A DNA stretch of 49,497 bases from a virus: the IMG/VR virus record IMGVR_UViG_3300018084_000005, positions 1 through 49,497 of that record, one strand, 5' to 3'. A program made the position numbers and the translations under genes. Below the pieces are notes generated by a model, which saw only the letters and a list, made by a program, of their open reading frames with translations, searched no databases and had not been told where the DNA came from. Positions 15,108 to 23,335 of this stretch are shown here, piece after piece. Numbering within the stretch: the stretch's first letter is position 1; each line of letters starts with the position of its first letter.

Positions 15108-16755
15108 CGTGGATATCGATATCGCAGCCAACCTCGGCAACACAACCTCGACGCTCAACAGCGCATCTCAGGGGCTCGGCTCTCTCGGCGACGCGGCCAA
15201 CGCTGCAAGTTCCGATCTGGACGGAGTCGATAGCTCTGCGACGCAGGCGGAAGGCGGCCTCAACAAGGTCGGTGTCGGAGCGATCGCTGCAGCCGGTGGC
15301 ATGAGCCAGATGACCGACATCGTCGGACAGGCTGTCGACGTATGGAACCTTGGCGACCGCGCAGCGGACGACCTGGCTCGTGCACAGAACGACGTGGCTC
15401 AGGCCGCGCTCGACCTGACGCAGGCCAACCAGGACATGAAGCAGTCCCAGATCGACGCGAACCAGGCTCAGATCGACGGCACCCAGTCGGGCATCGACCT
15501 TGAGCAGGCTCTGCTCGACCAGAAGACTGCACAGAAGGACTACAACGAGGCGGTCAAGGAGTACGGGGCCAACTCGCTGGAAGCCCAGCAGGCGGCCATC
15601 GACCTGAAGCAGGCGGACGCGGACGCCAAGCAGGCCAAGCTCGACGGCAAGCAGGCGACCGAGGACTTCAACCAGGCACAGATCGACGGCAAGCAGTCCA
15701 CGATCGATGCCAAGAATGCACAGCTGGACCTCAACGAGGCACAGCGCAACGTGCAGAGTACCGAGATCATGTCGGGATGGTTCGGCGTCGTCTCACAGCT
15801 CGGCACTGCAGTCTTCGGTCTCGTCGGCACGTTCGCGCTCCTCGGCACGGCCTGGATCGGAACGGCGGCGACCGCTGTTGCGACGGCTGTCACCACTGCA
15901 GCCGCATGGGTCGGTGCATGGATTGCCATGGCTGCCAGCGCCACGGCTTCTGCGATCGCGATGGCAGCTGCCTGGCTCCTGTCGATCTGGCCGATTGCTC
16001 TGGTGATCGCGGCCATCGTGCTCATCGTCGTGCTGATCATCAAGTACTGGGACCAGATCAAGGCGGCGACCATCGCCGTCTGGAACGCGGTCATGGGCTG
16101 GCTCGCCTCCGCCTGGGAGACGATCAAGGCGACCGCCATCTCGGCATGGAACGCGGTCTGGAGCTTCTTCGTCGGCCTGTGGAACAAGATCAAGGCCGTC
16201 ATCTCCGGAGCCATCGACGTCATCAAGTACATCTTCTTCAACTTCATGCCGCTGGGCATCATCATCAAGAACTGGGGTGGCATCACCGGCTGGATCAAGG
16301 GGGCCTGGGACAAGGCTGCAGGACTCGTCAAGGGTGCCGTGAAGAGGATCGGTGGATTCTTCAACGGCATGTGGAACGGAATCAAGAACGGGCTCAGCTC
16401 TGCGCTGAATGGAGCCATCGGCCTTATCAACCGGGCCATCGGTGGAATCAACAGCCTGATTCGTGGAGCCAACCGCGTTCCCGGCGTCAACATCCCGCAG
16501 ATCCCGTCTATCCCGTATCTGGCTTCTGGTGGTGTGACAACCGGTCCGACCCTGGCGATGATCGGTGAAGGCCGAGAGCAGGAAGCCGTCCTCCCCCTGA
16601 GCAAGCTTCAGGGTATGCTTAACATGACCGGAGGTGGTGGCGTGTCTGCCACAGTTATCGAATTCCGAGGAGGCTCCAGGGCATTCAGGGAGTTCTTCCA
16701 GGAGTCGGTTCGCACCCAGGCCGGTGGAAGCGTAGTCAAGTTCGCGGAGGGATAA
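15100..16755 (+). CDS. tail tape measure protein
   Basis: 551 residues, short for the family, so a short tail is expected (tape length scales with tail length). An N-terminal Ala/Ser/Gly-rich part is followed by a long coiled region of about 100 residues built from degenerate QAxxDLxQA-like units (TQANQDMKQSQIDANQAQID and so on), then strong hydrophobic helices (about 225-320), then Trp-rich repeats (IKAATIAVWNAVMGWLASAW). The end has the family motif YLASGGVTTGPTLAMIGEGR. GTG 15100 is preferred because GGGAGG lies eight bases upstream. Confidence 0.9.
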   Translation: MADVDIDIAANLGNTTSTLNSASQGLGSLGDAANAASSDLDGVDSSATQAEGGLNKVGVGAIAAAGGMSQMTDIVGQAVDVWNLGDRAADDLARAQNDVAQAALDLTQANQDMKQSQIDANQAQIDGTQSGIDLEQALLDQKTAQKDYNEAVKEYGANSLEAQQAAIDLKQADADAKQAKLDGKQATEDFNQAQIDGKQSTIDAKNAQLDLNEAQRNVQSTEIMSGWFGVVSQLGTAVFGLVGTFALLGTAWIGTAATAVATAVTTAAAWVGAWIAMAASATASAIAMAAAWLLSIWPIALVIAAIVLIVVLIIKYWDQIKAATIAVWNAVMGWLASAWETIKATAISAWNAVWSFFVGLWNKIKAVISGAIDVIKYIFFNFMPLGIIIKNWGGITGWIKGAWDKAAGLVKGAVKRIGGFFNGMWNGIKNGLSSALNGAIGLINRAIGGINSLIRGANRVPGVNIPQIPSIPYLASGGVTTGPTLAMIGEGREQEAVLPLSKLQGMLNMTGGGGVSATVIEFRGGSRAFREFFQESVRTQAGGSVVKFAEG

Positions 16756-16758
16756 GAG

Positions 16759-19700
16759 ATGCCGAGCCTGCCGCCCCGCATCACAGCCGATCTGTTCTAT
16801 GACGGGCTGTGGAACGACATCACGTCCGGCCTGAGCCAGACGGAGTCGGTCGAGATCACGCGGGGAGCCACGTCCGAGGGGAACCAGCCGGACCCCAACG
16901 AGGGCTCGGCTCTCCTCCAGAACGCAACGGGCAACTTCAGCCCGAAGAACCCCAACAGCCCGCTGTACGGCAAGATCGGGCGCAACACGCCGATCCGCTT
17001 CAATGTGGATGCCGGCAGTGTGCGCCTCAACCTTCCGAGGCCCAACGCCGAATCCACCGCGATCGCCGCCGACAACGCCGCGCTCGACATCACGGGCGAC
17101 ATCGACATTCGGATCGATGCCCGGCTCAACTGGGGCGACCGAGGAGCGGCCAACGTCCTGGAGCTCATCGGCAAGCAGGAGACCGTCGGCGACCAGAGGT
17201 CCTGGCGATTCTTCAACTATGGCGAGTCCTTCACCGGGTTCGGCGGCAAGGTCGGCTTCCTGTGGTCGCTGGACGGAACCGACACCGGTGCCGGACAGGC
17301 CATCTCGACGGAGCGCCTTCCCGTGGCCCCTCGCCGTCGTCTCGCCGTCAGGGTCACGCTGGACGTTGACAACGGGGCCGGTGGCTGGACGGCCAAGTTC
17401 TACACCGCTCCGACTATCGCCGGTCCGTGGCAGCAGCTCGGCGAGGACGTCACCGGCGTCGGCGTTACGTCTATCTTCTCCAGCGCATCCAATCTGAACG
17501 TCGGCAACGTCCTGAGTCAGGGGCAGAACGGCCCGTCGGGGTCGTTCTACACCGCGCAGGTCTACAACGGCATCGACGGCACGCTGGTTGCAGACGCCGA
17601 CTTCACTTCTCTTGCAGCGGGCACAACCGCATGGACCGACTCGGTGGGCCGCTCATGGTCGCTCGCGGGCTCGGCGGAGGTTTCCTCAACCCTGAGCCGC
17701 CTCGTCGGCGAGGTGCCCGCCTGGCCACCGCGACGGACAACCTCGGGGCATGTGACCGTCCCGATCGCGCCCGCTGGCATCCTCCGTCGTCTCGGATCGG
17801 GGTCCAAGCCCCTTCAGTCTGCAGCTTTCCGGTCGACGCAGTTCAACGATCCGGACGCGCCAATCCTGGAGTACTGGCCGTGTGAGGACGGCGAGGAGGC
17901 TGGCACGATCGCGTCCGGCCTCGACGGTGGAAAGAACGCCATCATCTCGGGCAACATCGCGCTGGCTGCATCCAGCGTGTTCATCTCGTCTGCGCCGCTG
18001 CCTGAGATGAACGCATCCTCGTTCTCGATGCCGATCCGGTCGTACACGACGACTGGCGAGAGCCAGATGCGCTTCTTCATGTCCATCCCTTCGGGCGGAC
18101 TGGTGGACGGAACGCTGCTCGCTCGCATGACCTGCACTGGCACCGCCAAGTCGTTGGACATGACGTACACGACCGGCGGCGGACTGCAGTTCAGCGCGTA
18201 CGACGGCGACCGAACGCTGCTCGACCAGACGGGCGCGATCTCGTTCAACGTCAACGGGCGTCCGATGCGATTCTCCATCGGACTTACGCAGGTCGGTGCG
18301 GACATCCAGATCACCGTCGGCTCGCTCGTCCCCAACGCCGCGTTCGCCAACGTCCTCGTGGACACGCTCAACGGGGCGACCGTCGGCCGTGTGACGGGCA
18401 TGTCCATCGGATCGACCGTTGACATTGCGGACTCTGTGTTCGGCCACGTGACGTTCCAGTCTGCAGAGACCAACCTGTTCGACGTCGTCGAGCAGCTGGA
18501 CGCGTACGACGGAGAGGCCGCCGGAACGCGCATCGTCCGGCTATGCACCGAGCAGGGCGTCTCGGCTTCCTTCCCCGCGTCCGCTCTCGCCGATCAGATC
18601 ACCCTTGGTCCGCAGCGGATCAAGAAGTTCGTGGACCTTCTGGAGGAGGCCGCCACATCGGACCAGGGCTTCTTGCTGGAGGCTCGGGACGCGATCGAGA
18701 TCAACTATCGTTCGCTGACTACGATGTACAACCAGATCCCCGGCGTCGTCCTGGACTACTCGGCCGGTCTCATCAGTCCGCCGTTCCAGCCGGTTGACGA
18801 CGACAAGCTGACGCAGAACAGCGTCATCGTCAAGGTGGACGGAGGCTCTAGCAGCTCTCCGCAGATCCTCACGTCGGGTCCGATGTCGATTCAGGATCCG
18901 CCCGACGGAGTCGGCCTGTACGACGTGGAGTACACGTACAGCCTGGAGAACATCCTCCTCGCGGACAGCCTGGCCGGATGGCTGCTCCGCACGGGCACCT
19001 TCGACGGGCTTCGGTACACCCGCATCACTCTCGATCTCGCGAACGCACGTGTGTACCAGTACGCCGAGGACATCCTCAGCCTGGACGTCGGCGACATGAT
19101 GCGTCTCCGCAACCTTCCGGACGACCTCCCGCCGGACGATGTGGACCTGATCATCATCGGGTACAGCGAGACCATGGGTCCGGAGGAGTGGAAGATCACG
19201 TTCGTCTGCATCCCCGGCGAGCCCTACAACGTGGGCAGCGTTCCTGGCACCGGCACGAGCGACGACTTCGCGACGAACTTCGACAATCGGGCGGACCTCA
19301 CGAACTCGACCGTTCTCACGGCCGCTGATTCGGACGACACCTCCATCGAGGTTGTTCTTGCCGACGACTCGGGCGTCCCTTGGGCGAGCGCCTATCCCGT
19401 GATCAGCACCAATCCGGCCTTGCGTGCAGGCATCACGAACTGGAGGGCTCAGGGCGGATCCCTGGCATGGGCAGACGCTCCCGGCGAGCTTCCGTTCGAC
19501 ACCGTCAAGGCTGCGAAGTTCACGAGCGATGGCGTCGCAACAATCCAGTCCATCATCAACGACTCGTCGGCTGCCGGCACCGTCACGCCTTCCCTGGCGT
19601 ACTACGCCAACGGATGGATCTACTCCGACTTCACGATCCGCGCCCGCATCGCGATTAACTGGGCTGACGCCTCCAACGTGTATCTGTCCACGTCTAGCGG

Positions 19701-20691
19701 ATCCACAATCGTGATCCAGCCTGGCGTGTGGACATACCTGTCCGGCTCGATGGTCGCTCCTGCGAGCGCATCTCGCGGTGCTGTCCACTTCAGCCTGGAC
19801 GATTCCACCGGGGCTGCGACCGTGCCCGTCGACGCGCAGGTGTTCGGAACGGAGGCACGACTCCGTCGAGACGGCTCGTCCGTCTATCAGCAGTTCAGCG
19901 AGGACGACTTCCCTCTCGCTCTCCGGATCGACGGCGAGGTTGTGCGGGCCGAATCCTGCGTGCCGAAGTTCCACGATTCGTTCTTCCGCACCGTGGCGAG
20001 TGGCTGGGGCACCTCCGACTCGGGCCACGTTTACGGAACCGGTGGAGGCACGGCTGCCGACTACTCGGTTGACGCCACGGCTTTGGAGGGAAGGCACACC
20101 CTCGCAACAGTCAACGCGTCGCGTCGCACGTTCTTCACGTCATTCAGAGACGACATCGACACGACGTGCTTCATCGGGACGGACCAGCTCGCCACCGGGG
20201 CGAGCCTGACCGGAGGGATCACCGGTCGATACGCCGACGCCGATAATCTGTACACCGCTCGGATCGAGTTCACGACGGACGCGATGCTGAATCTCTCGAT
20301 CCGCAAGCGAGTAGGCGGCGTCGAGACGCAGCTGGGATTCGTCGATACGCAGATCGCGCACGTGGTCGGTCGCGGATACGGACTTCGATTCTACATACGA
20401 GGTTCGAACCTCAAGGCTCAGCTCTGGGACAGCAACAACGGACAGGCTATCCAGAGGCCGTGGGATCTGGAAGTCACCGACACGGATCTCACGACCGGAA
20501 CGCTCCAGGGATTCAGGTCCATATCGTTCTCGTCGAACACCAACGTCAACCCGATCGTGGCGTACGCTTTCGCCAAGAACAACTATCCGCAGGTGTTCGT
20601 CGTGGAGCGTTCGAGGAACGGGGCTGTCAAGTCGATTCCCGTCGGGGCAGACGTCAACGTCAACGAGCCGCTGACCACCATCGTAAGGTAA
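16759..20691 (+). CDS. large minor tail protein with jelly-roll-like domains
   Basis: 1310 residues. The position after the tape measure marks it as a tail-tip structural protein (distal tail/hub region), probably combining baseplate hub and glycan-binding functions. The start (ITADLFYDGLWNDITSGLSQ) is common in actinophage minor tail proteins. Two segments (about 105-300 and about 1070-1290) look like concanavalin/laminin-G-type sandwiches, each with a DxDxxIDARL- or FxxSFRDDIDT-like opening and a GxxxR...VTLDVDN- or GRGYGLRFYIRG-like core. No enzyme motif was recognised. Confidence 0.8.
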   Translation: MPSLPPRITADLFYDGLWNDITSGLSQTESVEITRGATSEGNQPDPNEGSALLQNATGNFSPKNPNSPLYGKIGRNTPIRFNVDAGSVRLNLPRPNAESTAIAADNAALDITGDIDIRIDARLNWGDRGAANVLELIGKQETVGDQRSWRFFNYGESFTGFGGKVGFLWSLDGTDTGAGQAISTERLPVAPRRRLAVRVTLDVDNGAGGWTAKFYTAPTIAGPWQQLGEDVTGVGVTSIFSSASNLNVGNVLSQGQNGPSGSFYTAQVYNGIDGTLVADADFTSLAAGTTAWTDSVGRSWSLAGSAEVSSTLSRLVGEVPAWPPRRTTSGHVTVPIAPAGILRRLGSGSKPLQSAAFRSTQFNDPDAPILEYWPCEDGEEAGTIASGLDGGKNAIISGNIALAASSVFISSAPLPEMNASSFSMPIRSYTTTGESQMRFFMSIPSGGLVDGTLLARMTCTGTAKSLDMTYTTGGGLQFSAYDGDRTLLDQTGAISFNVNGRPMRFSIGLTQVGADIQITVGSLVPNAAFANVLVDTLNGATVGRVTGMSIGSTVDIADSVFGHVTFQSAETNLFDVVEQLDAYDGEAAGTRIVRLCTEQGVSASFPASALADQITLGPQRIKKFVDLLEEAATSDQGFLLEARDAIEINYRSLTTMYNQIPGVVLDYSAGLISPPFQPVDDDKLTQNSVIVKVDGGSSSSPQILTSGPMSIQDPPDGVGLYDVEYTYSLENILLADSLAGWLLRTGTFDGLRYTRITLDLANARVYQYAEDILSLDVGDMMRLRNLPDDLPPDDVDLIIIGYSETMGPEEWKITFVCIPGEPYNVGSVPGTGTSDDFATNFDNRADLTNSTVLTAADSDDTSIEVVLADDSGVPWASAYPVISTNPALRAGITNWRAQGGSLAWADAPGELPFDTVKAAKFTSDGVATIQSIINDSSAAGTVTPSLAYYANGWIYSDFTIRARIAINWADASNVYLSTSSGSTIVIQPGVWTYLSGSMVAPASASRGAVHFSLDDSTGAATVPVDAQVFGTEARLRRDGSSVYQQFSEDDFPLALRIDGEVVRAESCVPKFHDSFFRTVASGWGTSDSGHVYGTGGGTAADYSVDATALEGRHTLATVNASRRTFFTSFRDDIDTTCFIGTDQLATGASLTGGITGRYADADNLYTARIEFTTDAMLNLSIRKRVGGVETQLGFVDTQIAHVVGRGYGLRFYIRGSNLKAQLWDSNNGQAIQRPWDLEVTDTDLTTGTLQGFRSISFSSNTNVNPIVAYAFAKNNYPQVFVVERSRNGAVKSIPVGADVNVNEPLTTIVR

Positions 20692-20701
20692 TGGAGGAGC
20701 A

Positions 20702-21193
20702 ATGAGTGTAGCACAGTGGCTTGGCGGCCAGCGCGTCACGGCCGAACGCCTGCAGGAGATGCTCAACAAGTTCTCCGACTTCACGCCGACGCTCGGCGTG
20801 TCGTCGGGGACCGCGCCGACCTACGGCAACGCGACCGTCCTCTGTCGATACTCGCAGTCCGGGGATTTGGTCACGGCGCACTACAACATCGTGTGGGGAA
20901 GCACTTCGACATTCGGCACTGCGAGCGGTTCGTCCAACTGGCGATTCGGCCTGCCTGTGCCTGCAGCCGCCACGACCCAGGCGACCGGCGTGATCTTCGT
21001 GGAGAACGGGACGGCTAAGCGTTATCCGTGTCGTGCAAGGTTCACGAGCACGACCTTCATGGAGCTGGAGCTGGCTGGTGGAGCACCGGACTCCGTGGCC
21101 GCCGCCAACACTGGCATCTGCGACGCGATCACTCCGTTCACCTGGAACGACCCCGACACCCTCAAGGGCGTCATCCGCTACGAAGCCGCGTGA
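20702..21193 (+). CDS. minor tail protein, paralogue A
   Basis: 163 residues, beta-rich. It starts with a helical plug (GGQRVTAERLQEMLNKFSDF) and continues with YGNATVLCRYSQSGDLVTAHYN-like strands. The next gene has the same order of motifs, so this is a tandem duplication. It follows the large minor tail protein by ten bases with a GGAGG site. The likely role is a tail-tip or receptor-contact protein, assigned from position. Confidence 0.72.
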   Translation: MSVAQWLGGQRVTAERLQEMLNKFSDFTPTLGVSSGTAPTYGNATVLCRYSQSGDLVTAHYNIVWGSTSTFGTASGSSNWRFGLPVPAAATTQATGVIFVENGTAKRYPCRARFTSTTFMELELAGGAPDSVAAANTGICDAITPFTWNDPDTLKGVIRYEAA

Positions 21194-21202
21194 GGAGGAA
21201 GC

Positions 21203-21718
21203 ATGGCTGCATCATCCTGGGTCGGAGGCGAGCTGCTCGCTGCAGACCGGCTTGCGAACATGCTTCACAAGTCGTTCGACTTCACGCCCACCTGGAACAC
21301 CGTCACCAGTGACAACGATCCGTCGTACGGCAACGCCGTGATCGACTGCCGATACACGCAGTCTGGCGATCTGGTCATCGTCCATTACGGGATCACGTTC
21401 GGGTCGACTACCAACTTCGGCACCGCTCCGGTTGTTGCCGACGACTGGATCTTCTCGCTGCCGGTCAACGCTCTCGACGGAGCGGTGATCGTCCAGGCCG
21501 TCGGAGAGCTGACGATCGGGACGACTGCGGGCGGTGCGAGGGTCACCACCCGTGCTCGCCTGCACGACGAGAGTAACGTCAAGATGGATATCTCGAACGG
21601 CAGGCTTGACGCCGGAGCCATCGCAGCCGCCAACCGATCTCTCGTGGACTCAATCTCGCCCTTCACGTTCAACAGCGGATCGTTCGTCAAGGGTGTAATC
21701 GAATACGAAGCGGCATAG
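21203..21718 (+). CDS. minor tail protein, paralogue B
   Basis: 171 residues. Shares with its upstream neighbour the opening (GGELLAADRLANMLHKSFDF), the SYGNAVIDCRYTQSGDLVIV core, the FGTAP and FSLPVNA strands and the closing ISPFTFNSGSFVKGVIEYEA. The loops between these differ strongly, as expected of diverging surface proteins. No promoter lies between the two genes. Probably a tail-tip component. Confidence 0.72.
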   Translation: MAASSWVGGELLAADRLANMLHKSFDFTPTWNTVTSDNDPSYGNAVIDCRYTQSGDLVIVHYGITFGSTTNFGTAPVVADDWIFSLPVNALDGAVIVQAVGELTIGTTAGGARVTTRARLHDESNVKMDISNGRLDAGAIAAANRSLVDSISPFTFNSGSFVKGVIEYEAA

Positions 21719-21749
21719 GCACCCGGTAGAGCGCGCTTCCGGGGCAGTG

Positions 21750-21758
21750 GGTAAGATT
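21750..21758 (+). promoter_or_regulatory. candidate -10 element GGTAAGATT before lysis region
   Basis: Matches the GGTANNATT pattern, in the gap after the tail paralogues and 33 bases before the next ATG. Could start a lysis transcript. Confidence 0.45.
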
Positions 21759-21790
21759 GCTTAGGTCAGCCAACCGAAGGAGCCTACGCG

Positions 21791-21991
21791 ATGTCAACAC
21801 CCGAGGACACGGTCCCCGAGCGCCTCGCTCGTATCGAGACCAAAGTGGATCAGCTCTTGGAGAGAACCAAGGAAGACCGAACGGACTTCCGAGGCAGGAT
21901 CAGGGCGCTGGAGTACTGGCGATACGGAACGGGCGCGGCGGTGATCGCTTCGGTTGTGAACCTGATCCCGGGTTCGACCACGAAGGGCTGA
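21791..21991 (+). CDS. XhlA-like small membrane protein, possible lysis accessory
   Basis: 66 residues. A charged coiled segment (ERLARIETKVDQLLERTKED) is followed by RALEYWRYGTG and a single hydrophobic helix (AAVIASVVNLIPG). This is the layout of XhlA-type haemolysin-like proteins, which assist holins. It lies just before the endolysin and holin, has a GAAGGAG ribosome site and its own candidate promoter. Family is suggested by pattern only. Confidence 0.6.
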   Translation: MSTPEDTVPERLARIETKVDQLLERTKEDRTDFRGRIRALEYWRYGTGAAVIASVVNLIPGSTTKG

Positions 21992-22022
21992 GAGCCCGCG
22001 TAAGGCCCGAACGGCTGCCCAT

Positions 22023-22069
22023 GAGGCCCGCGTACCGACCCCGACCCACGGGGCGGCTACGCGGGCCTC
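22023..22069 (+). terminator. long GC hairpin terminator
   Basis: Twelve-base perfect arms GAGGCCCGCGTA and TACGCGGGCCTC around an inner CCGACCCCG...CGGGGCGG pairing, followed by TGCGTCGTTT. It separates the small membrane gene from the endolysin, which has its own promoter-like motif. Confidence 0.8.
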
Positions 22070-22107
22070 TGCGTCGTTTCTGGGATGCTCCTCGGCGATC
22101 GTGTTCG

Positions 22108-22116
22108 GGTATGATT
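22108..22116 (+). promoter_or_regulatory. candidate -10 element GGTATGATT upstream of endolysin
   Basis: GGTANNATT match located between the terminator at 22023 and the endolysin ATG 22159, where a new promoter would be required. Confidence 0.55.
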
Positions 22117-22158
22117 CAACTGAAACACAGCTACGGGGCGAAACGCAGGGAGCAACAG

Positions 22159-23073
22159 ATGGCAACACCGCTCAGTGCAGATACGATCCTCACGGTGCTT
22201 CGGGCCGAGGGGATCGAGGTCTTCGAGCACACCGGATGGAAGACCCACAACCGCGACGCGGCCACCGGCAAGACCTTCGGGCCGGTGCACGGCGTCCTGA
22301 TCCACCACACGGCCGGTCACAACGACAAGGAGTACTGCTACAACGGCAGCAGTGCACTCCCCGGTCCGCTGTGCCACTCCTGGCTCGGCAAGACCGCCGG
22401 TCTCTGGATGATCGGACACGGCCGAGCGAACCACGCCGGTCTCGTCGACCCGGACGTCATCGCCGCGCTCATCGCCGAGACGACGCTGCCGCACGACGAC
22501 TACGCGAGCATGGACGGCAACGACCTGCTCTACGGTCTCGAGATGGAGAACCTCGGCGACGGCGAAGACCCGTGGCCGCAGGAGCAGTACGCCATCGCAG
22601 TCAAGTGGGCGGCCGGTCTGTGCCGCAAGCACGGCTGGTCCGAGAAGAGCGTCGCCGGGCACAAGGAAGTCCAGCCCGGCAAGATCGACCCGACGTTCGA
22701 CATGGACGACTTCCGTCAGGCCGTCAAGGTCCAACTCGGCAAGCTGCCCGGCGAGGTCATCGTCACGCCGACCCCGACCAAGCCGAAGGTCGATCTCTCG
22801 CGTCTCGTGTCGGCCGCCAAGACCGACCCCGGTGCCGCTCAGGGCCACGTCACGTACATGGCTGGCACCAACATCGTCGAGAACGCTCTCGTCCGCGAGG
22901 GGCTGCTCGCCAAGACCTACGCGGGCGACGGATCGTTCGGATCCACCACCGTCGCTGCCTACAAGAAGTGGCAGCAGAAGCTCGGCTACACCGGATCGGA
23001 CGCCGACGGCATCCCCGGCTCGACGAGCCTCAAGAAGCTCGGAGCCAAGTACGGCTTCGACGTCGTCGCCTAA
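22159..23073 (+). CDS. endolysin: N-acetylmuramoyl-L-alanine amidase with cell-wall-binding domain
   Basis: 304 residues. The N-terminal 190 residues form an Amidase_2/PGRP-type domain: zinc ligands are suggested by LIHHTAGHND (about 48-57) and by GHKEVQPGKIDPTFD (about 173-187), and the fold cuts the bond between muramic acid and the stem peptide. A Pro/Thr linker (VTPTPTKPK) leads to a C-terminal peptidoglycan-binding module (about 225-304; GDGSFGSTTVAAYKKWQQKL). No signal peptide, so release depends on the holin. The ATG at 22159 follows CAGGGAG; the frame open upstream is non-coding leader. Confidence 0.92.
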   Translation: MATPLSADTILTVLRAEGIEVFEHTGWKTHNRDAATGKTFGPVHGVLIHHTAGHNDKEYCYNGSSALPGPLCHSWLGKTAGLWMIGHGRANHAGLVDPDVIAALIAETTLPHDDYASMDGNDLLYGLEMENLGDGEDPWPQEQYAIAVKWAAGLCRKHGWSEKSVAGHKEVQPGKIDPTFDMDDFRQAVKVQLGKLPGEVIVTPTPTKPKVDLSRLVSAAKTDPGAAQGHVTYMAGTNIVENALVREGLLAKTYAGDGSFGSTTVAAYKKWQQKLGYTGSDADGIPGSTSLKKLGAKYGFDVVA

Positions 23074-23082
23074 GGAGGCAGC

Positions 23083-23316
23083 ATGGCTCTCAGTCATGAG
23101 ACCAAGGTCACCGTCAGAACGGTCATCCAGACGGTCGTGTCCGTCGCCCTCGTAGCGCCGCTGGTCATCGACCAGGTCGGCGGCACGGAGGCGGCTGGCT
23201 GGCTCGCTGGTGTGGCCGCCGTGTCCGCAGTCGTCACTCGGTTCATGGCGTCGTCCCTCGGCCAGAAGCTGATGGGTGCCCTGAACACCAGCATCGAGAA
23301 CGACACCAAGAAGTAG
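23083..23316 (+). CDS. holin
   Basis: 77 residues with two hydrophobic helices (about 14-34, VIQTVVSVALVAPLVI, and about 38-57, AGWLAGVAAVSAVVTRFM), separated by a short turn, and a charged C-terminal tail ending NDTKK. This is the size and layout of class II-type holins, which permeabilise the membrane to release the endolysin. It follows the endolysin by nine bases with an AAGGAGG site. Confidence 0.82.
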   Translation: MALSHETKVTVRTVIQTVVSVALVAPLVIDQVGGTEAAGWLAGVAAVSAVVTRFMASSLGQKLMGALNTSIENDTKK

Positions 23317-23335
23317 AACCTGGAGGAGCTCAGCC

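Noticed and set aside
20399-20412. GAGGTTCGAACCTC, like a tRNA T-arm
   Set aside because: A palindrome inside the minor tail gene; no acceptor or anticodon arms around it.
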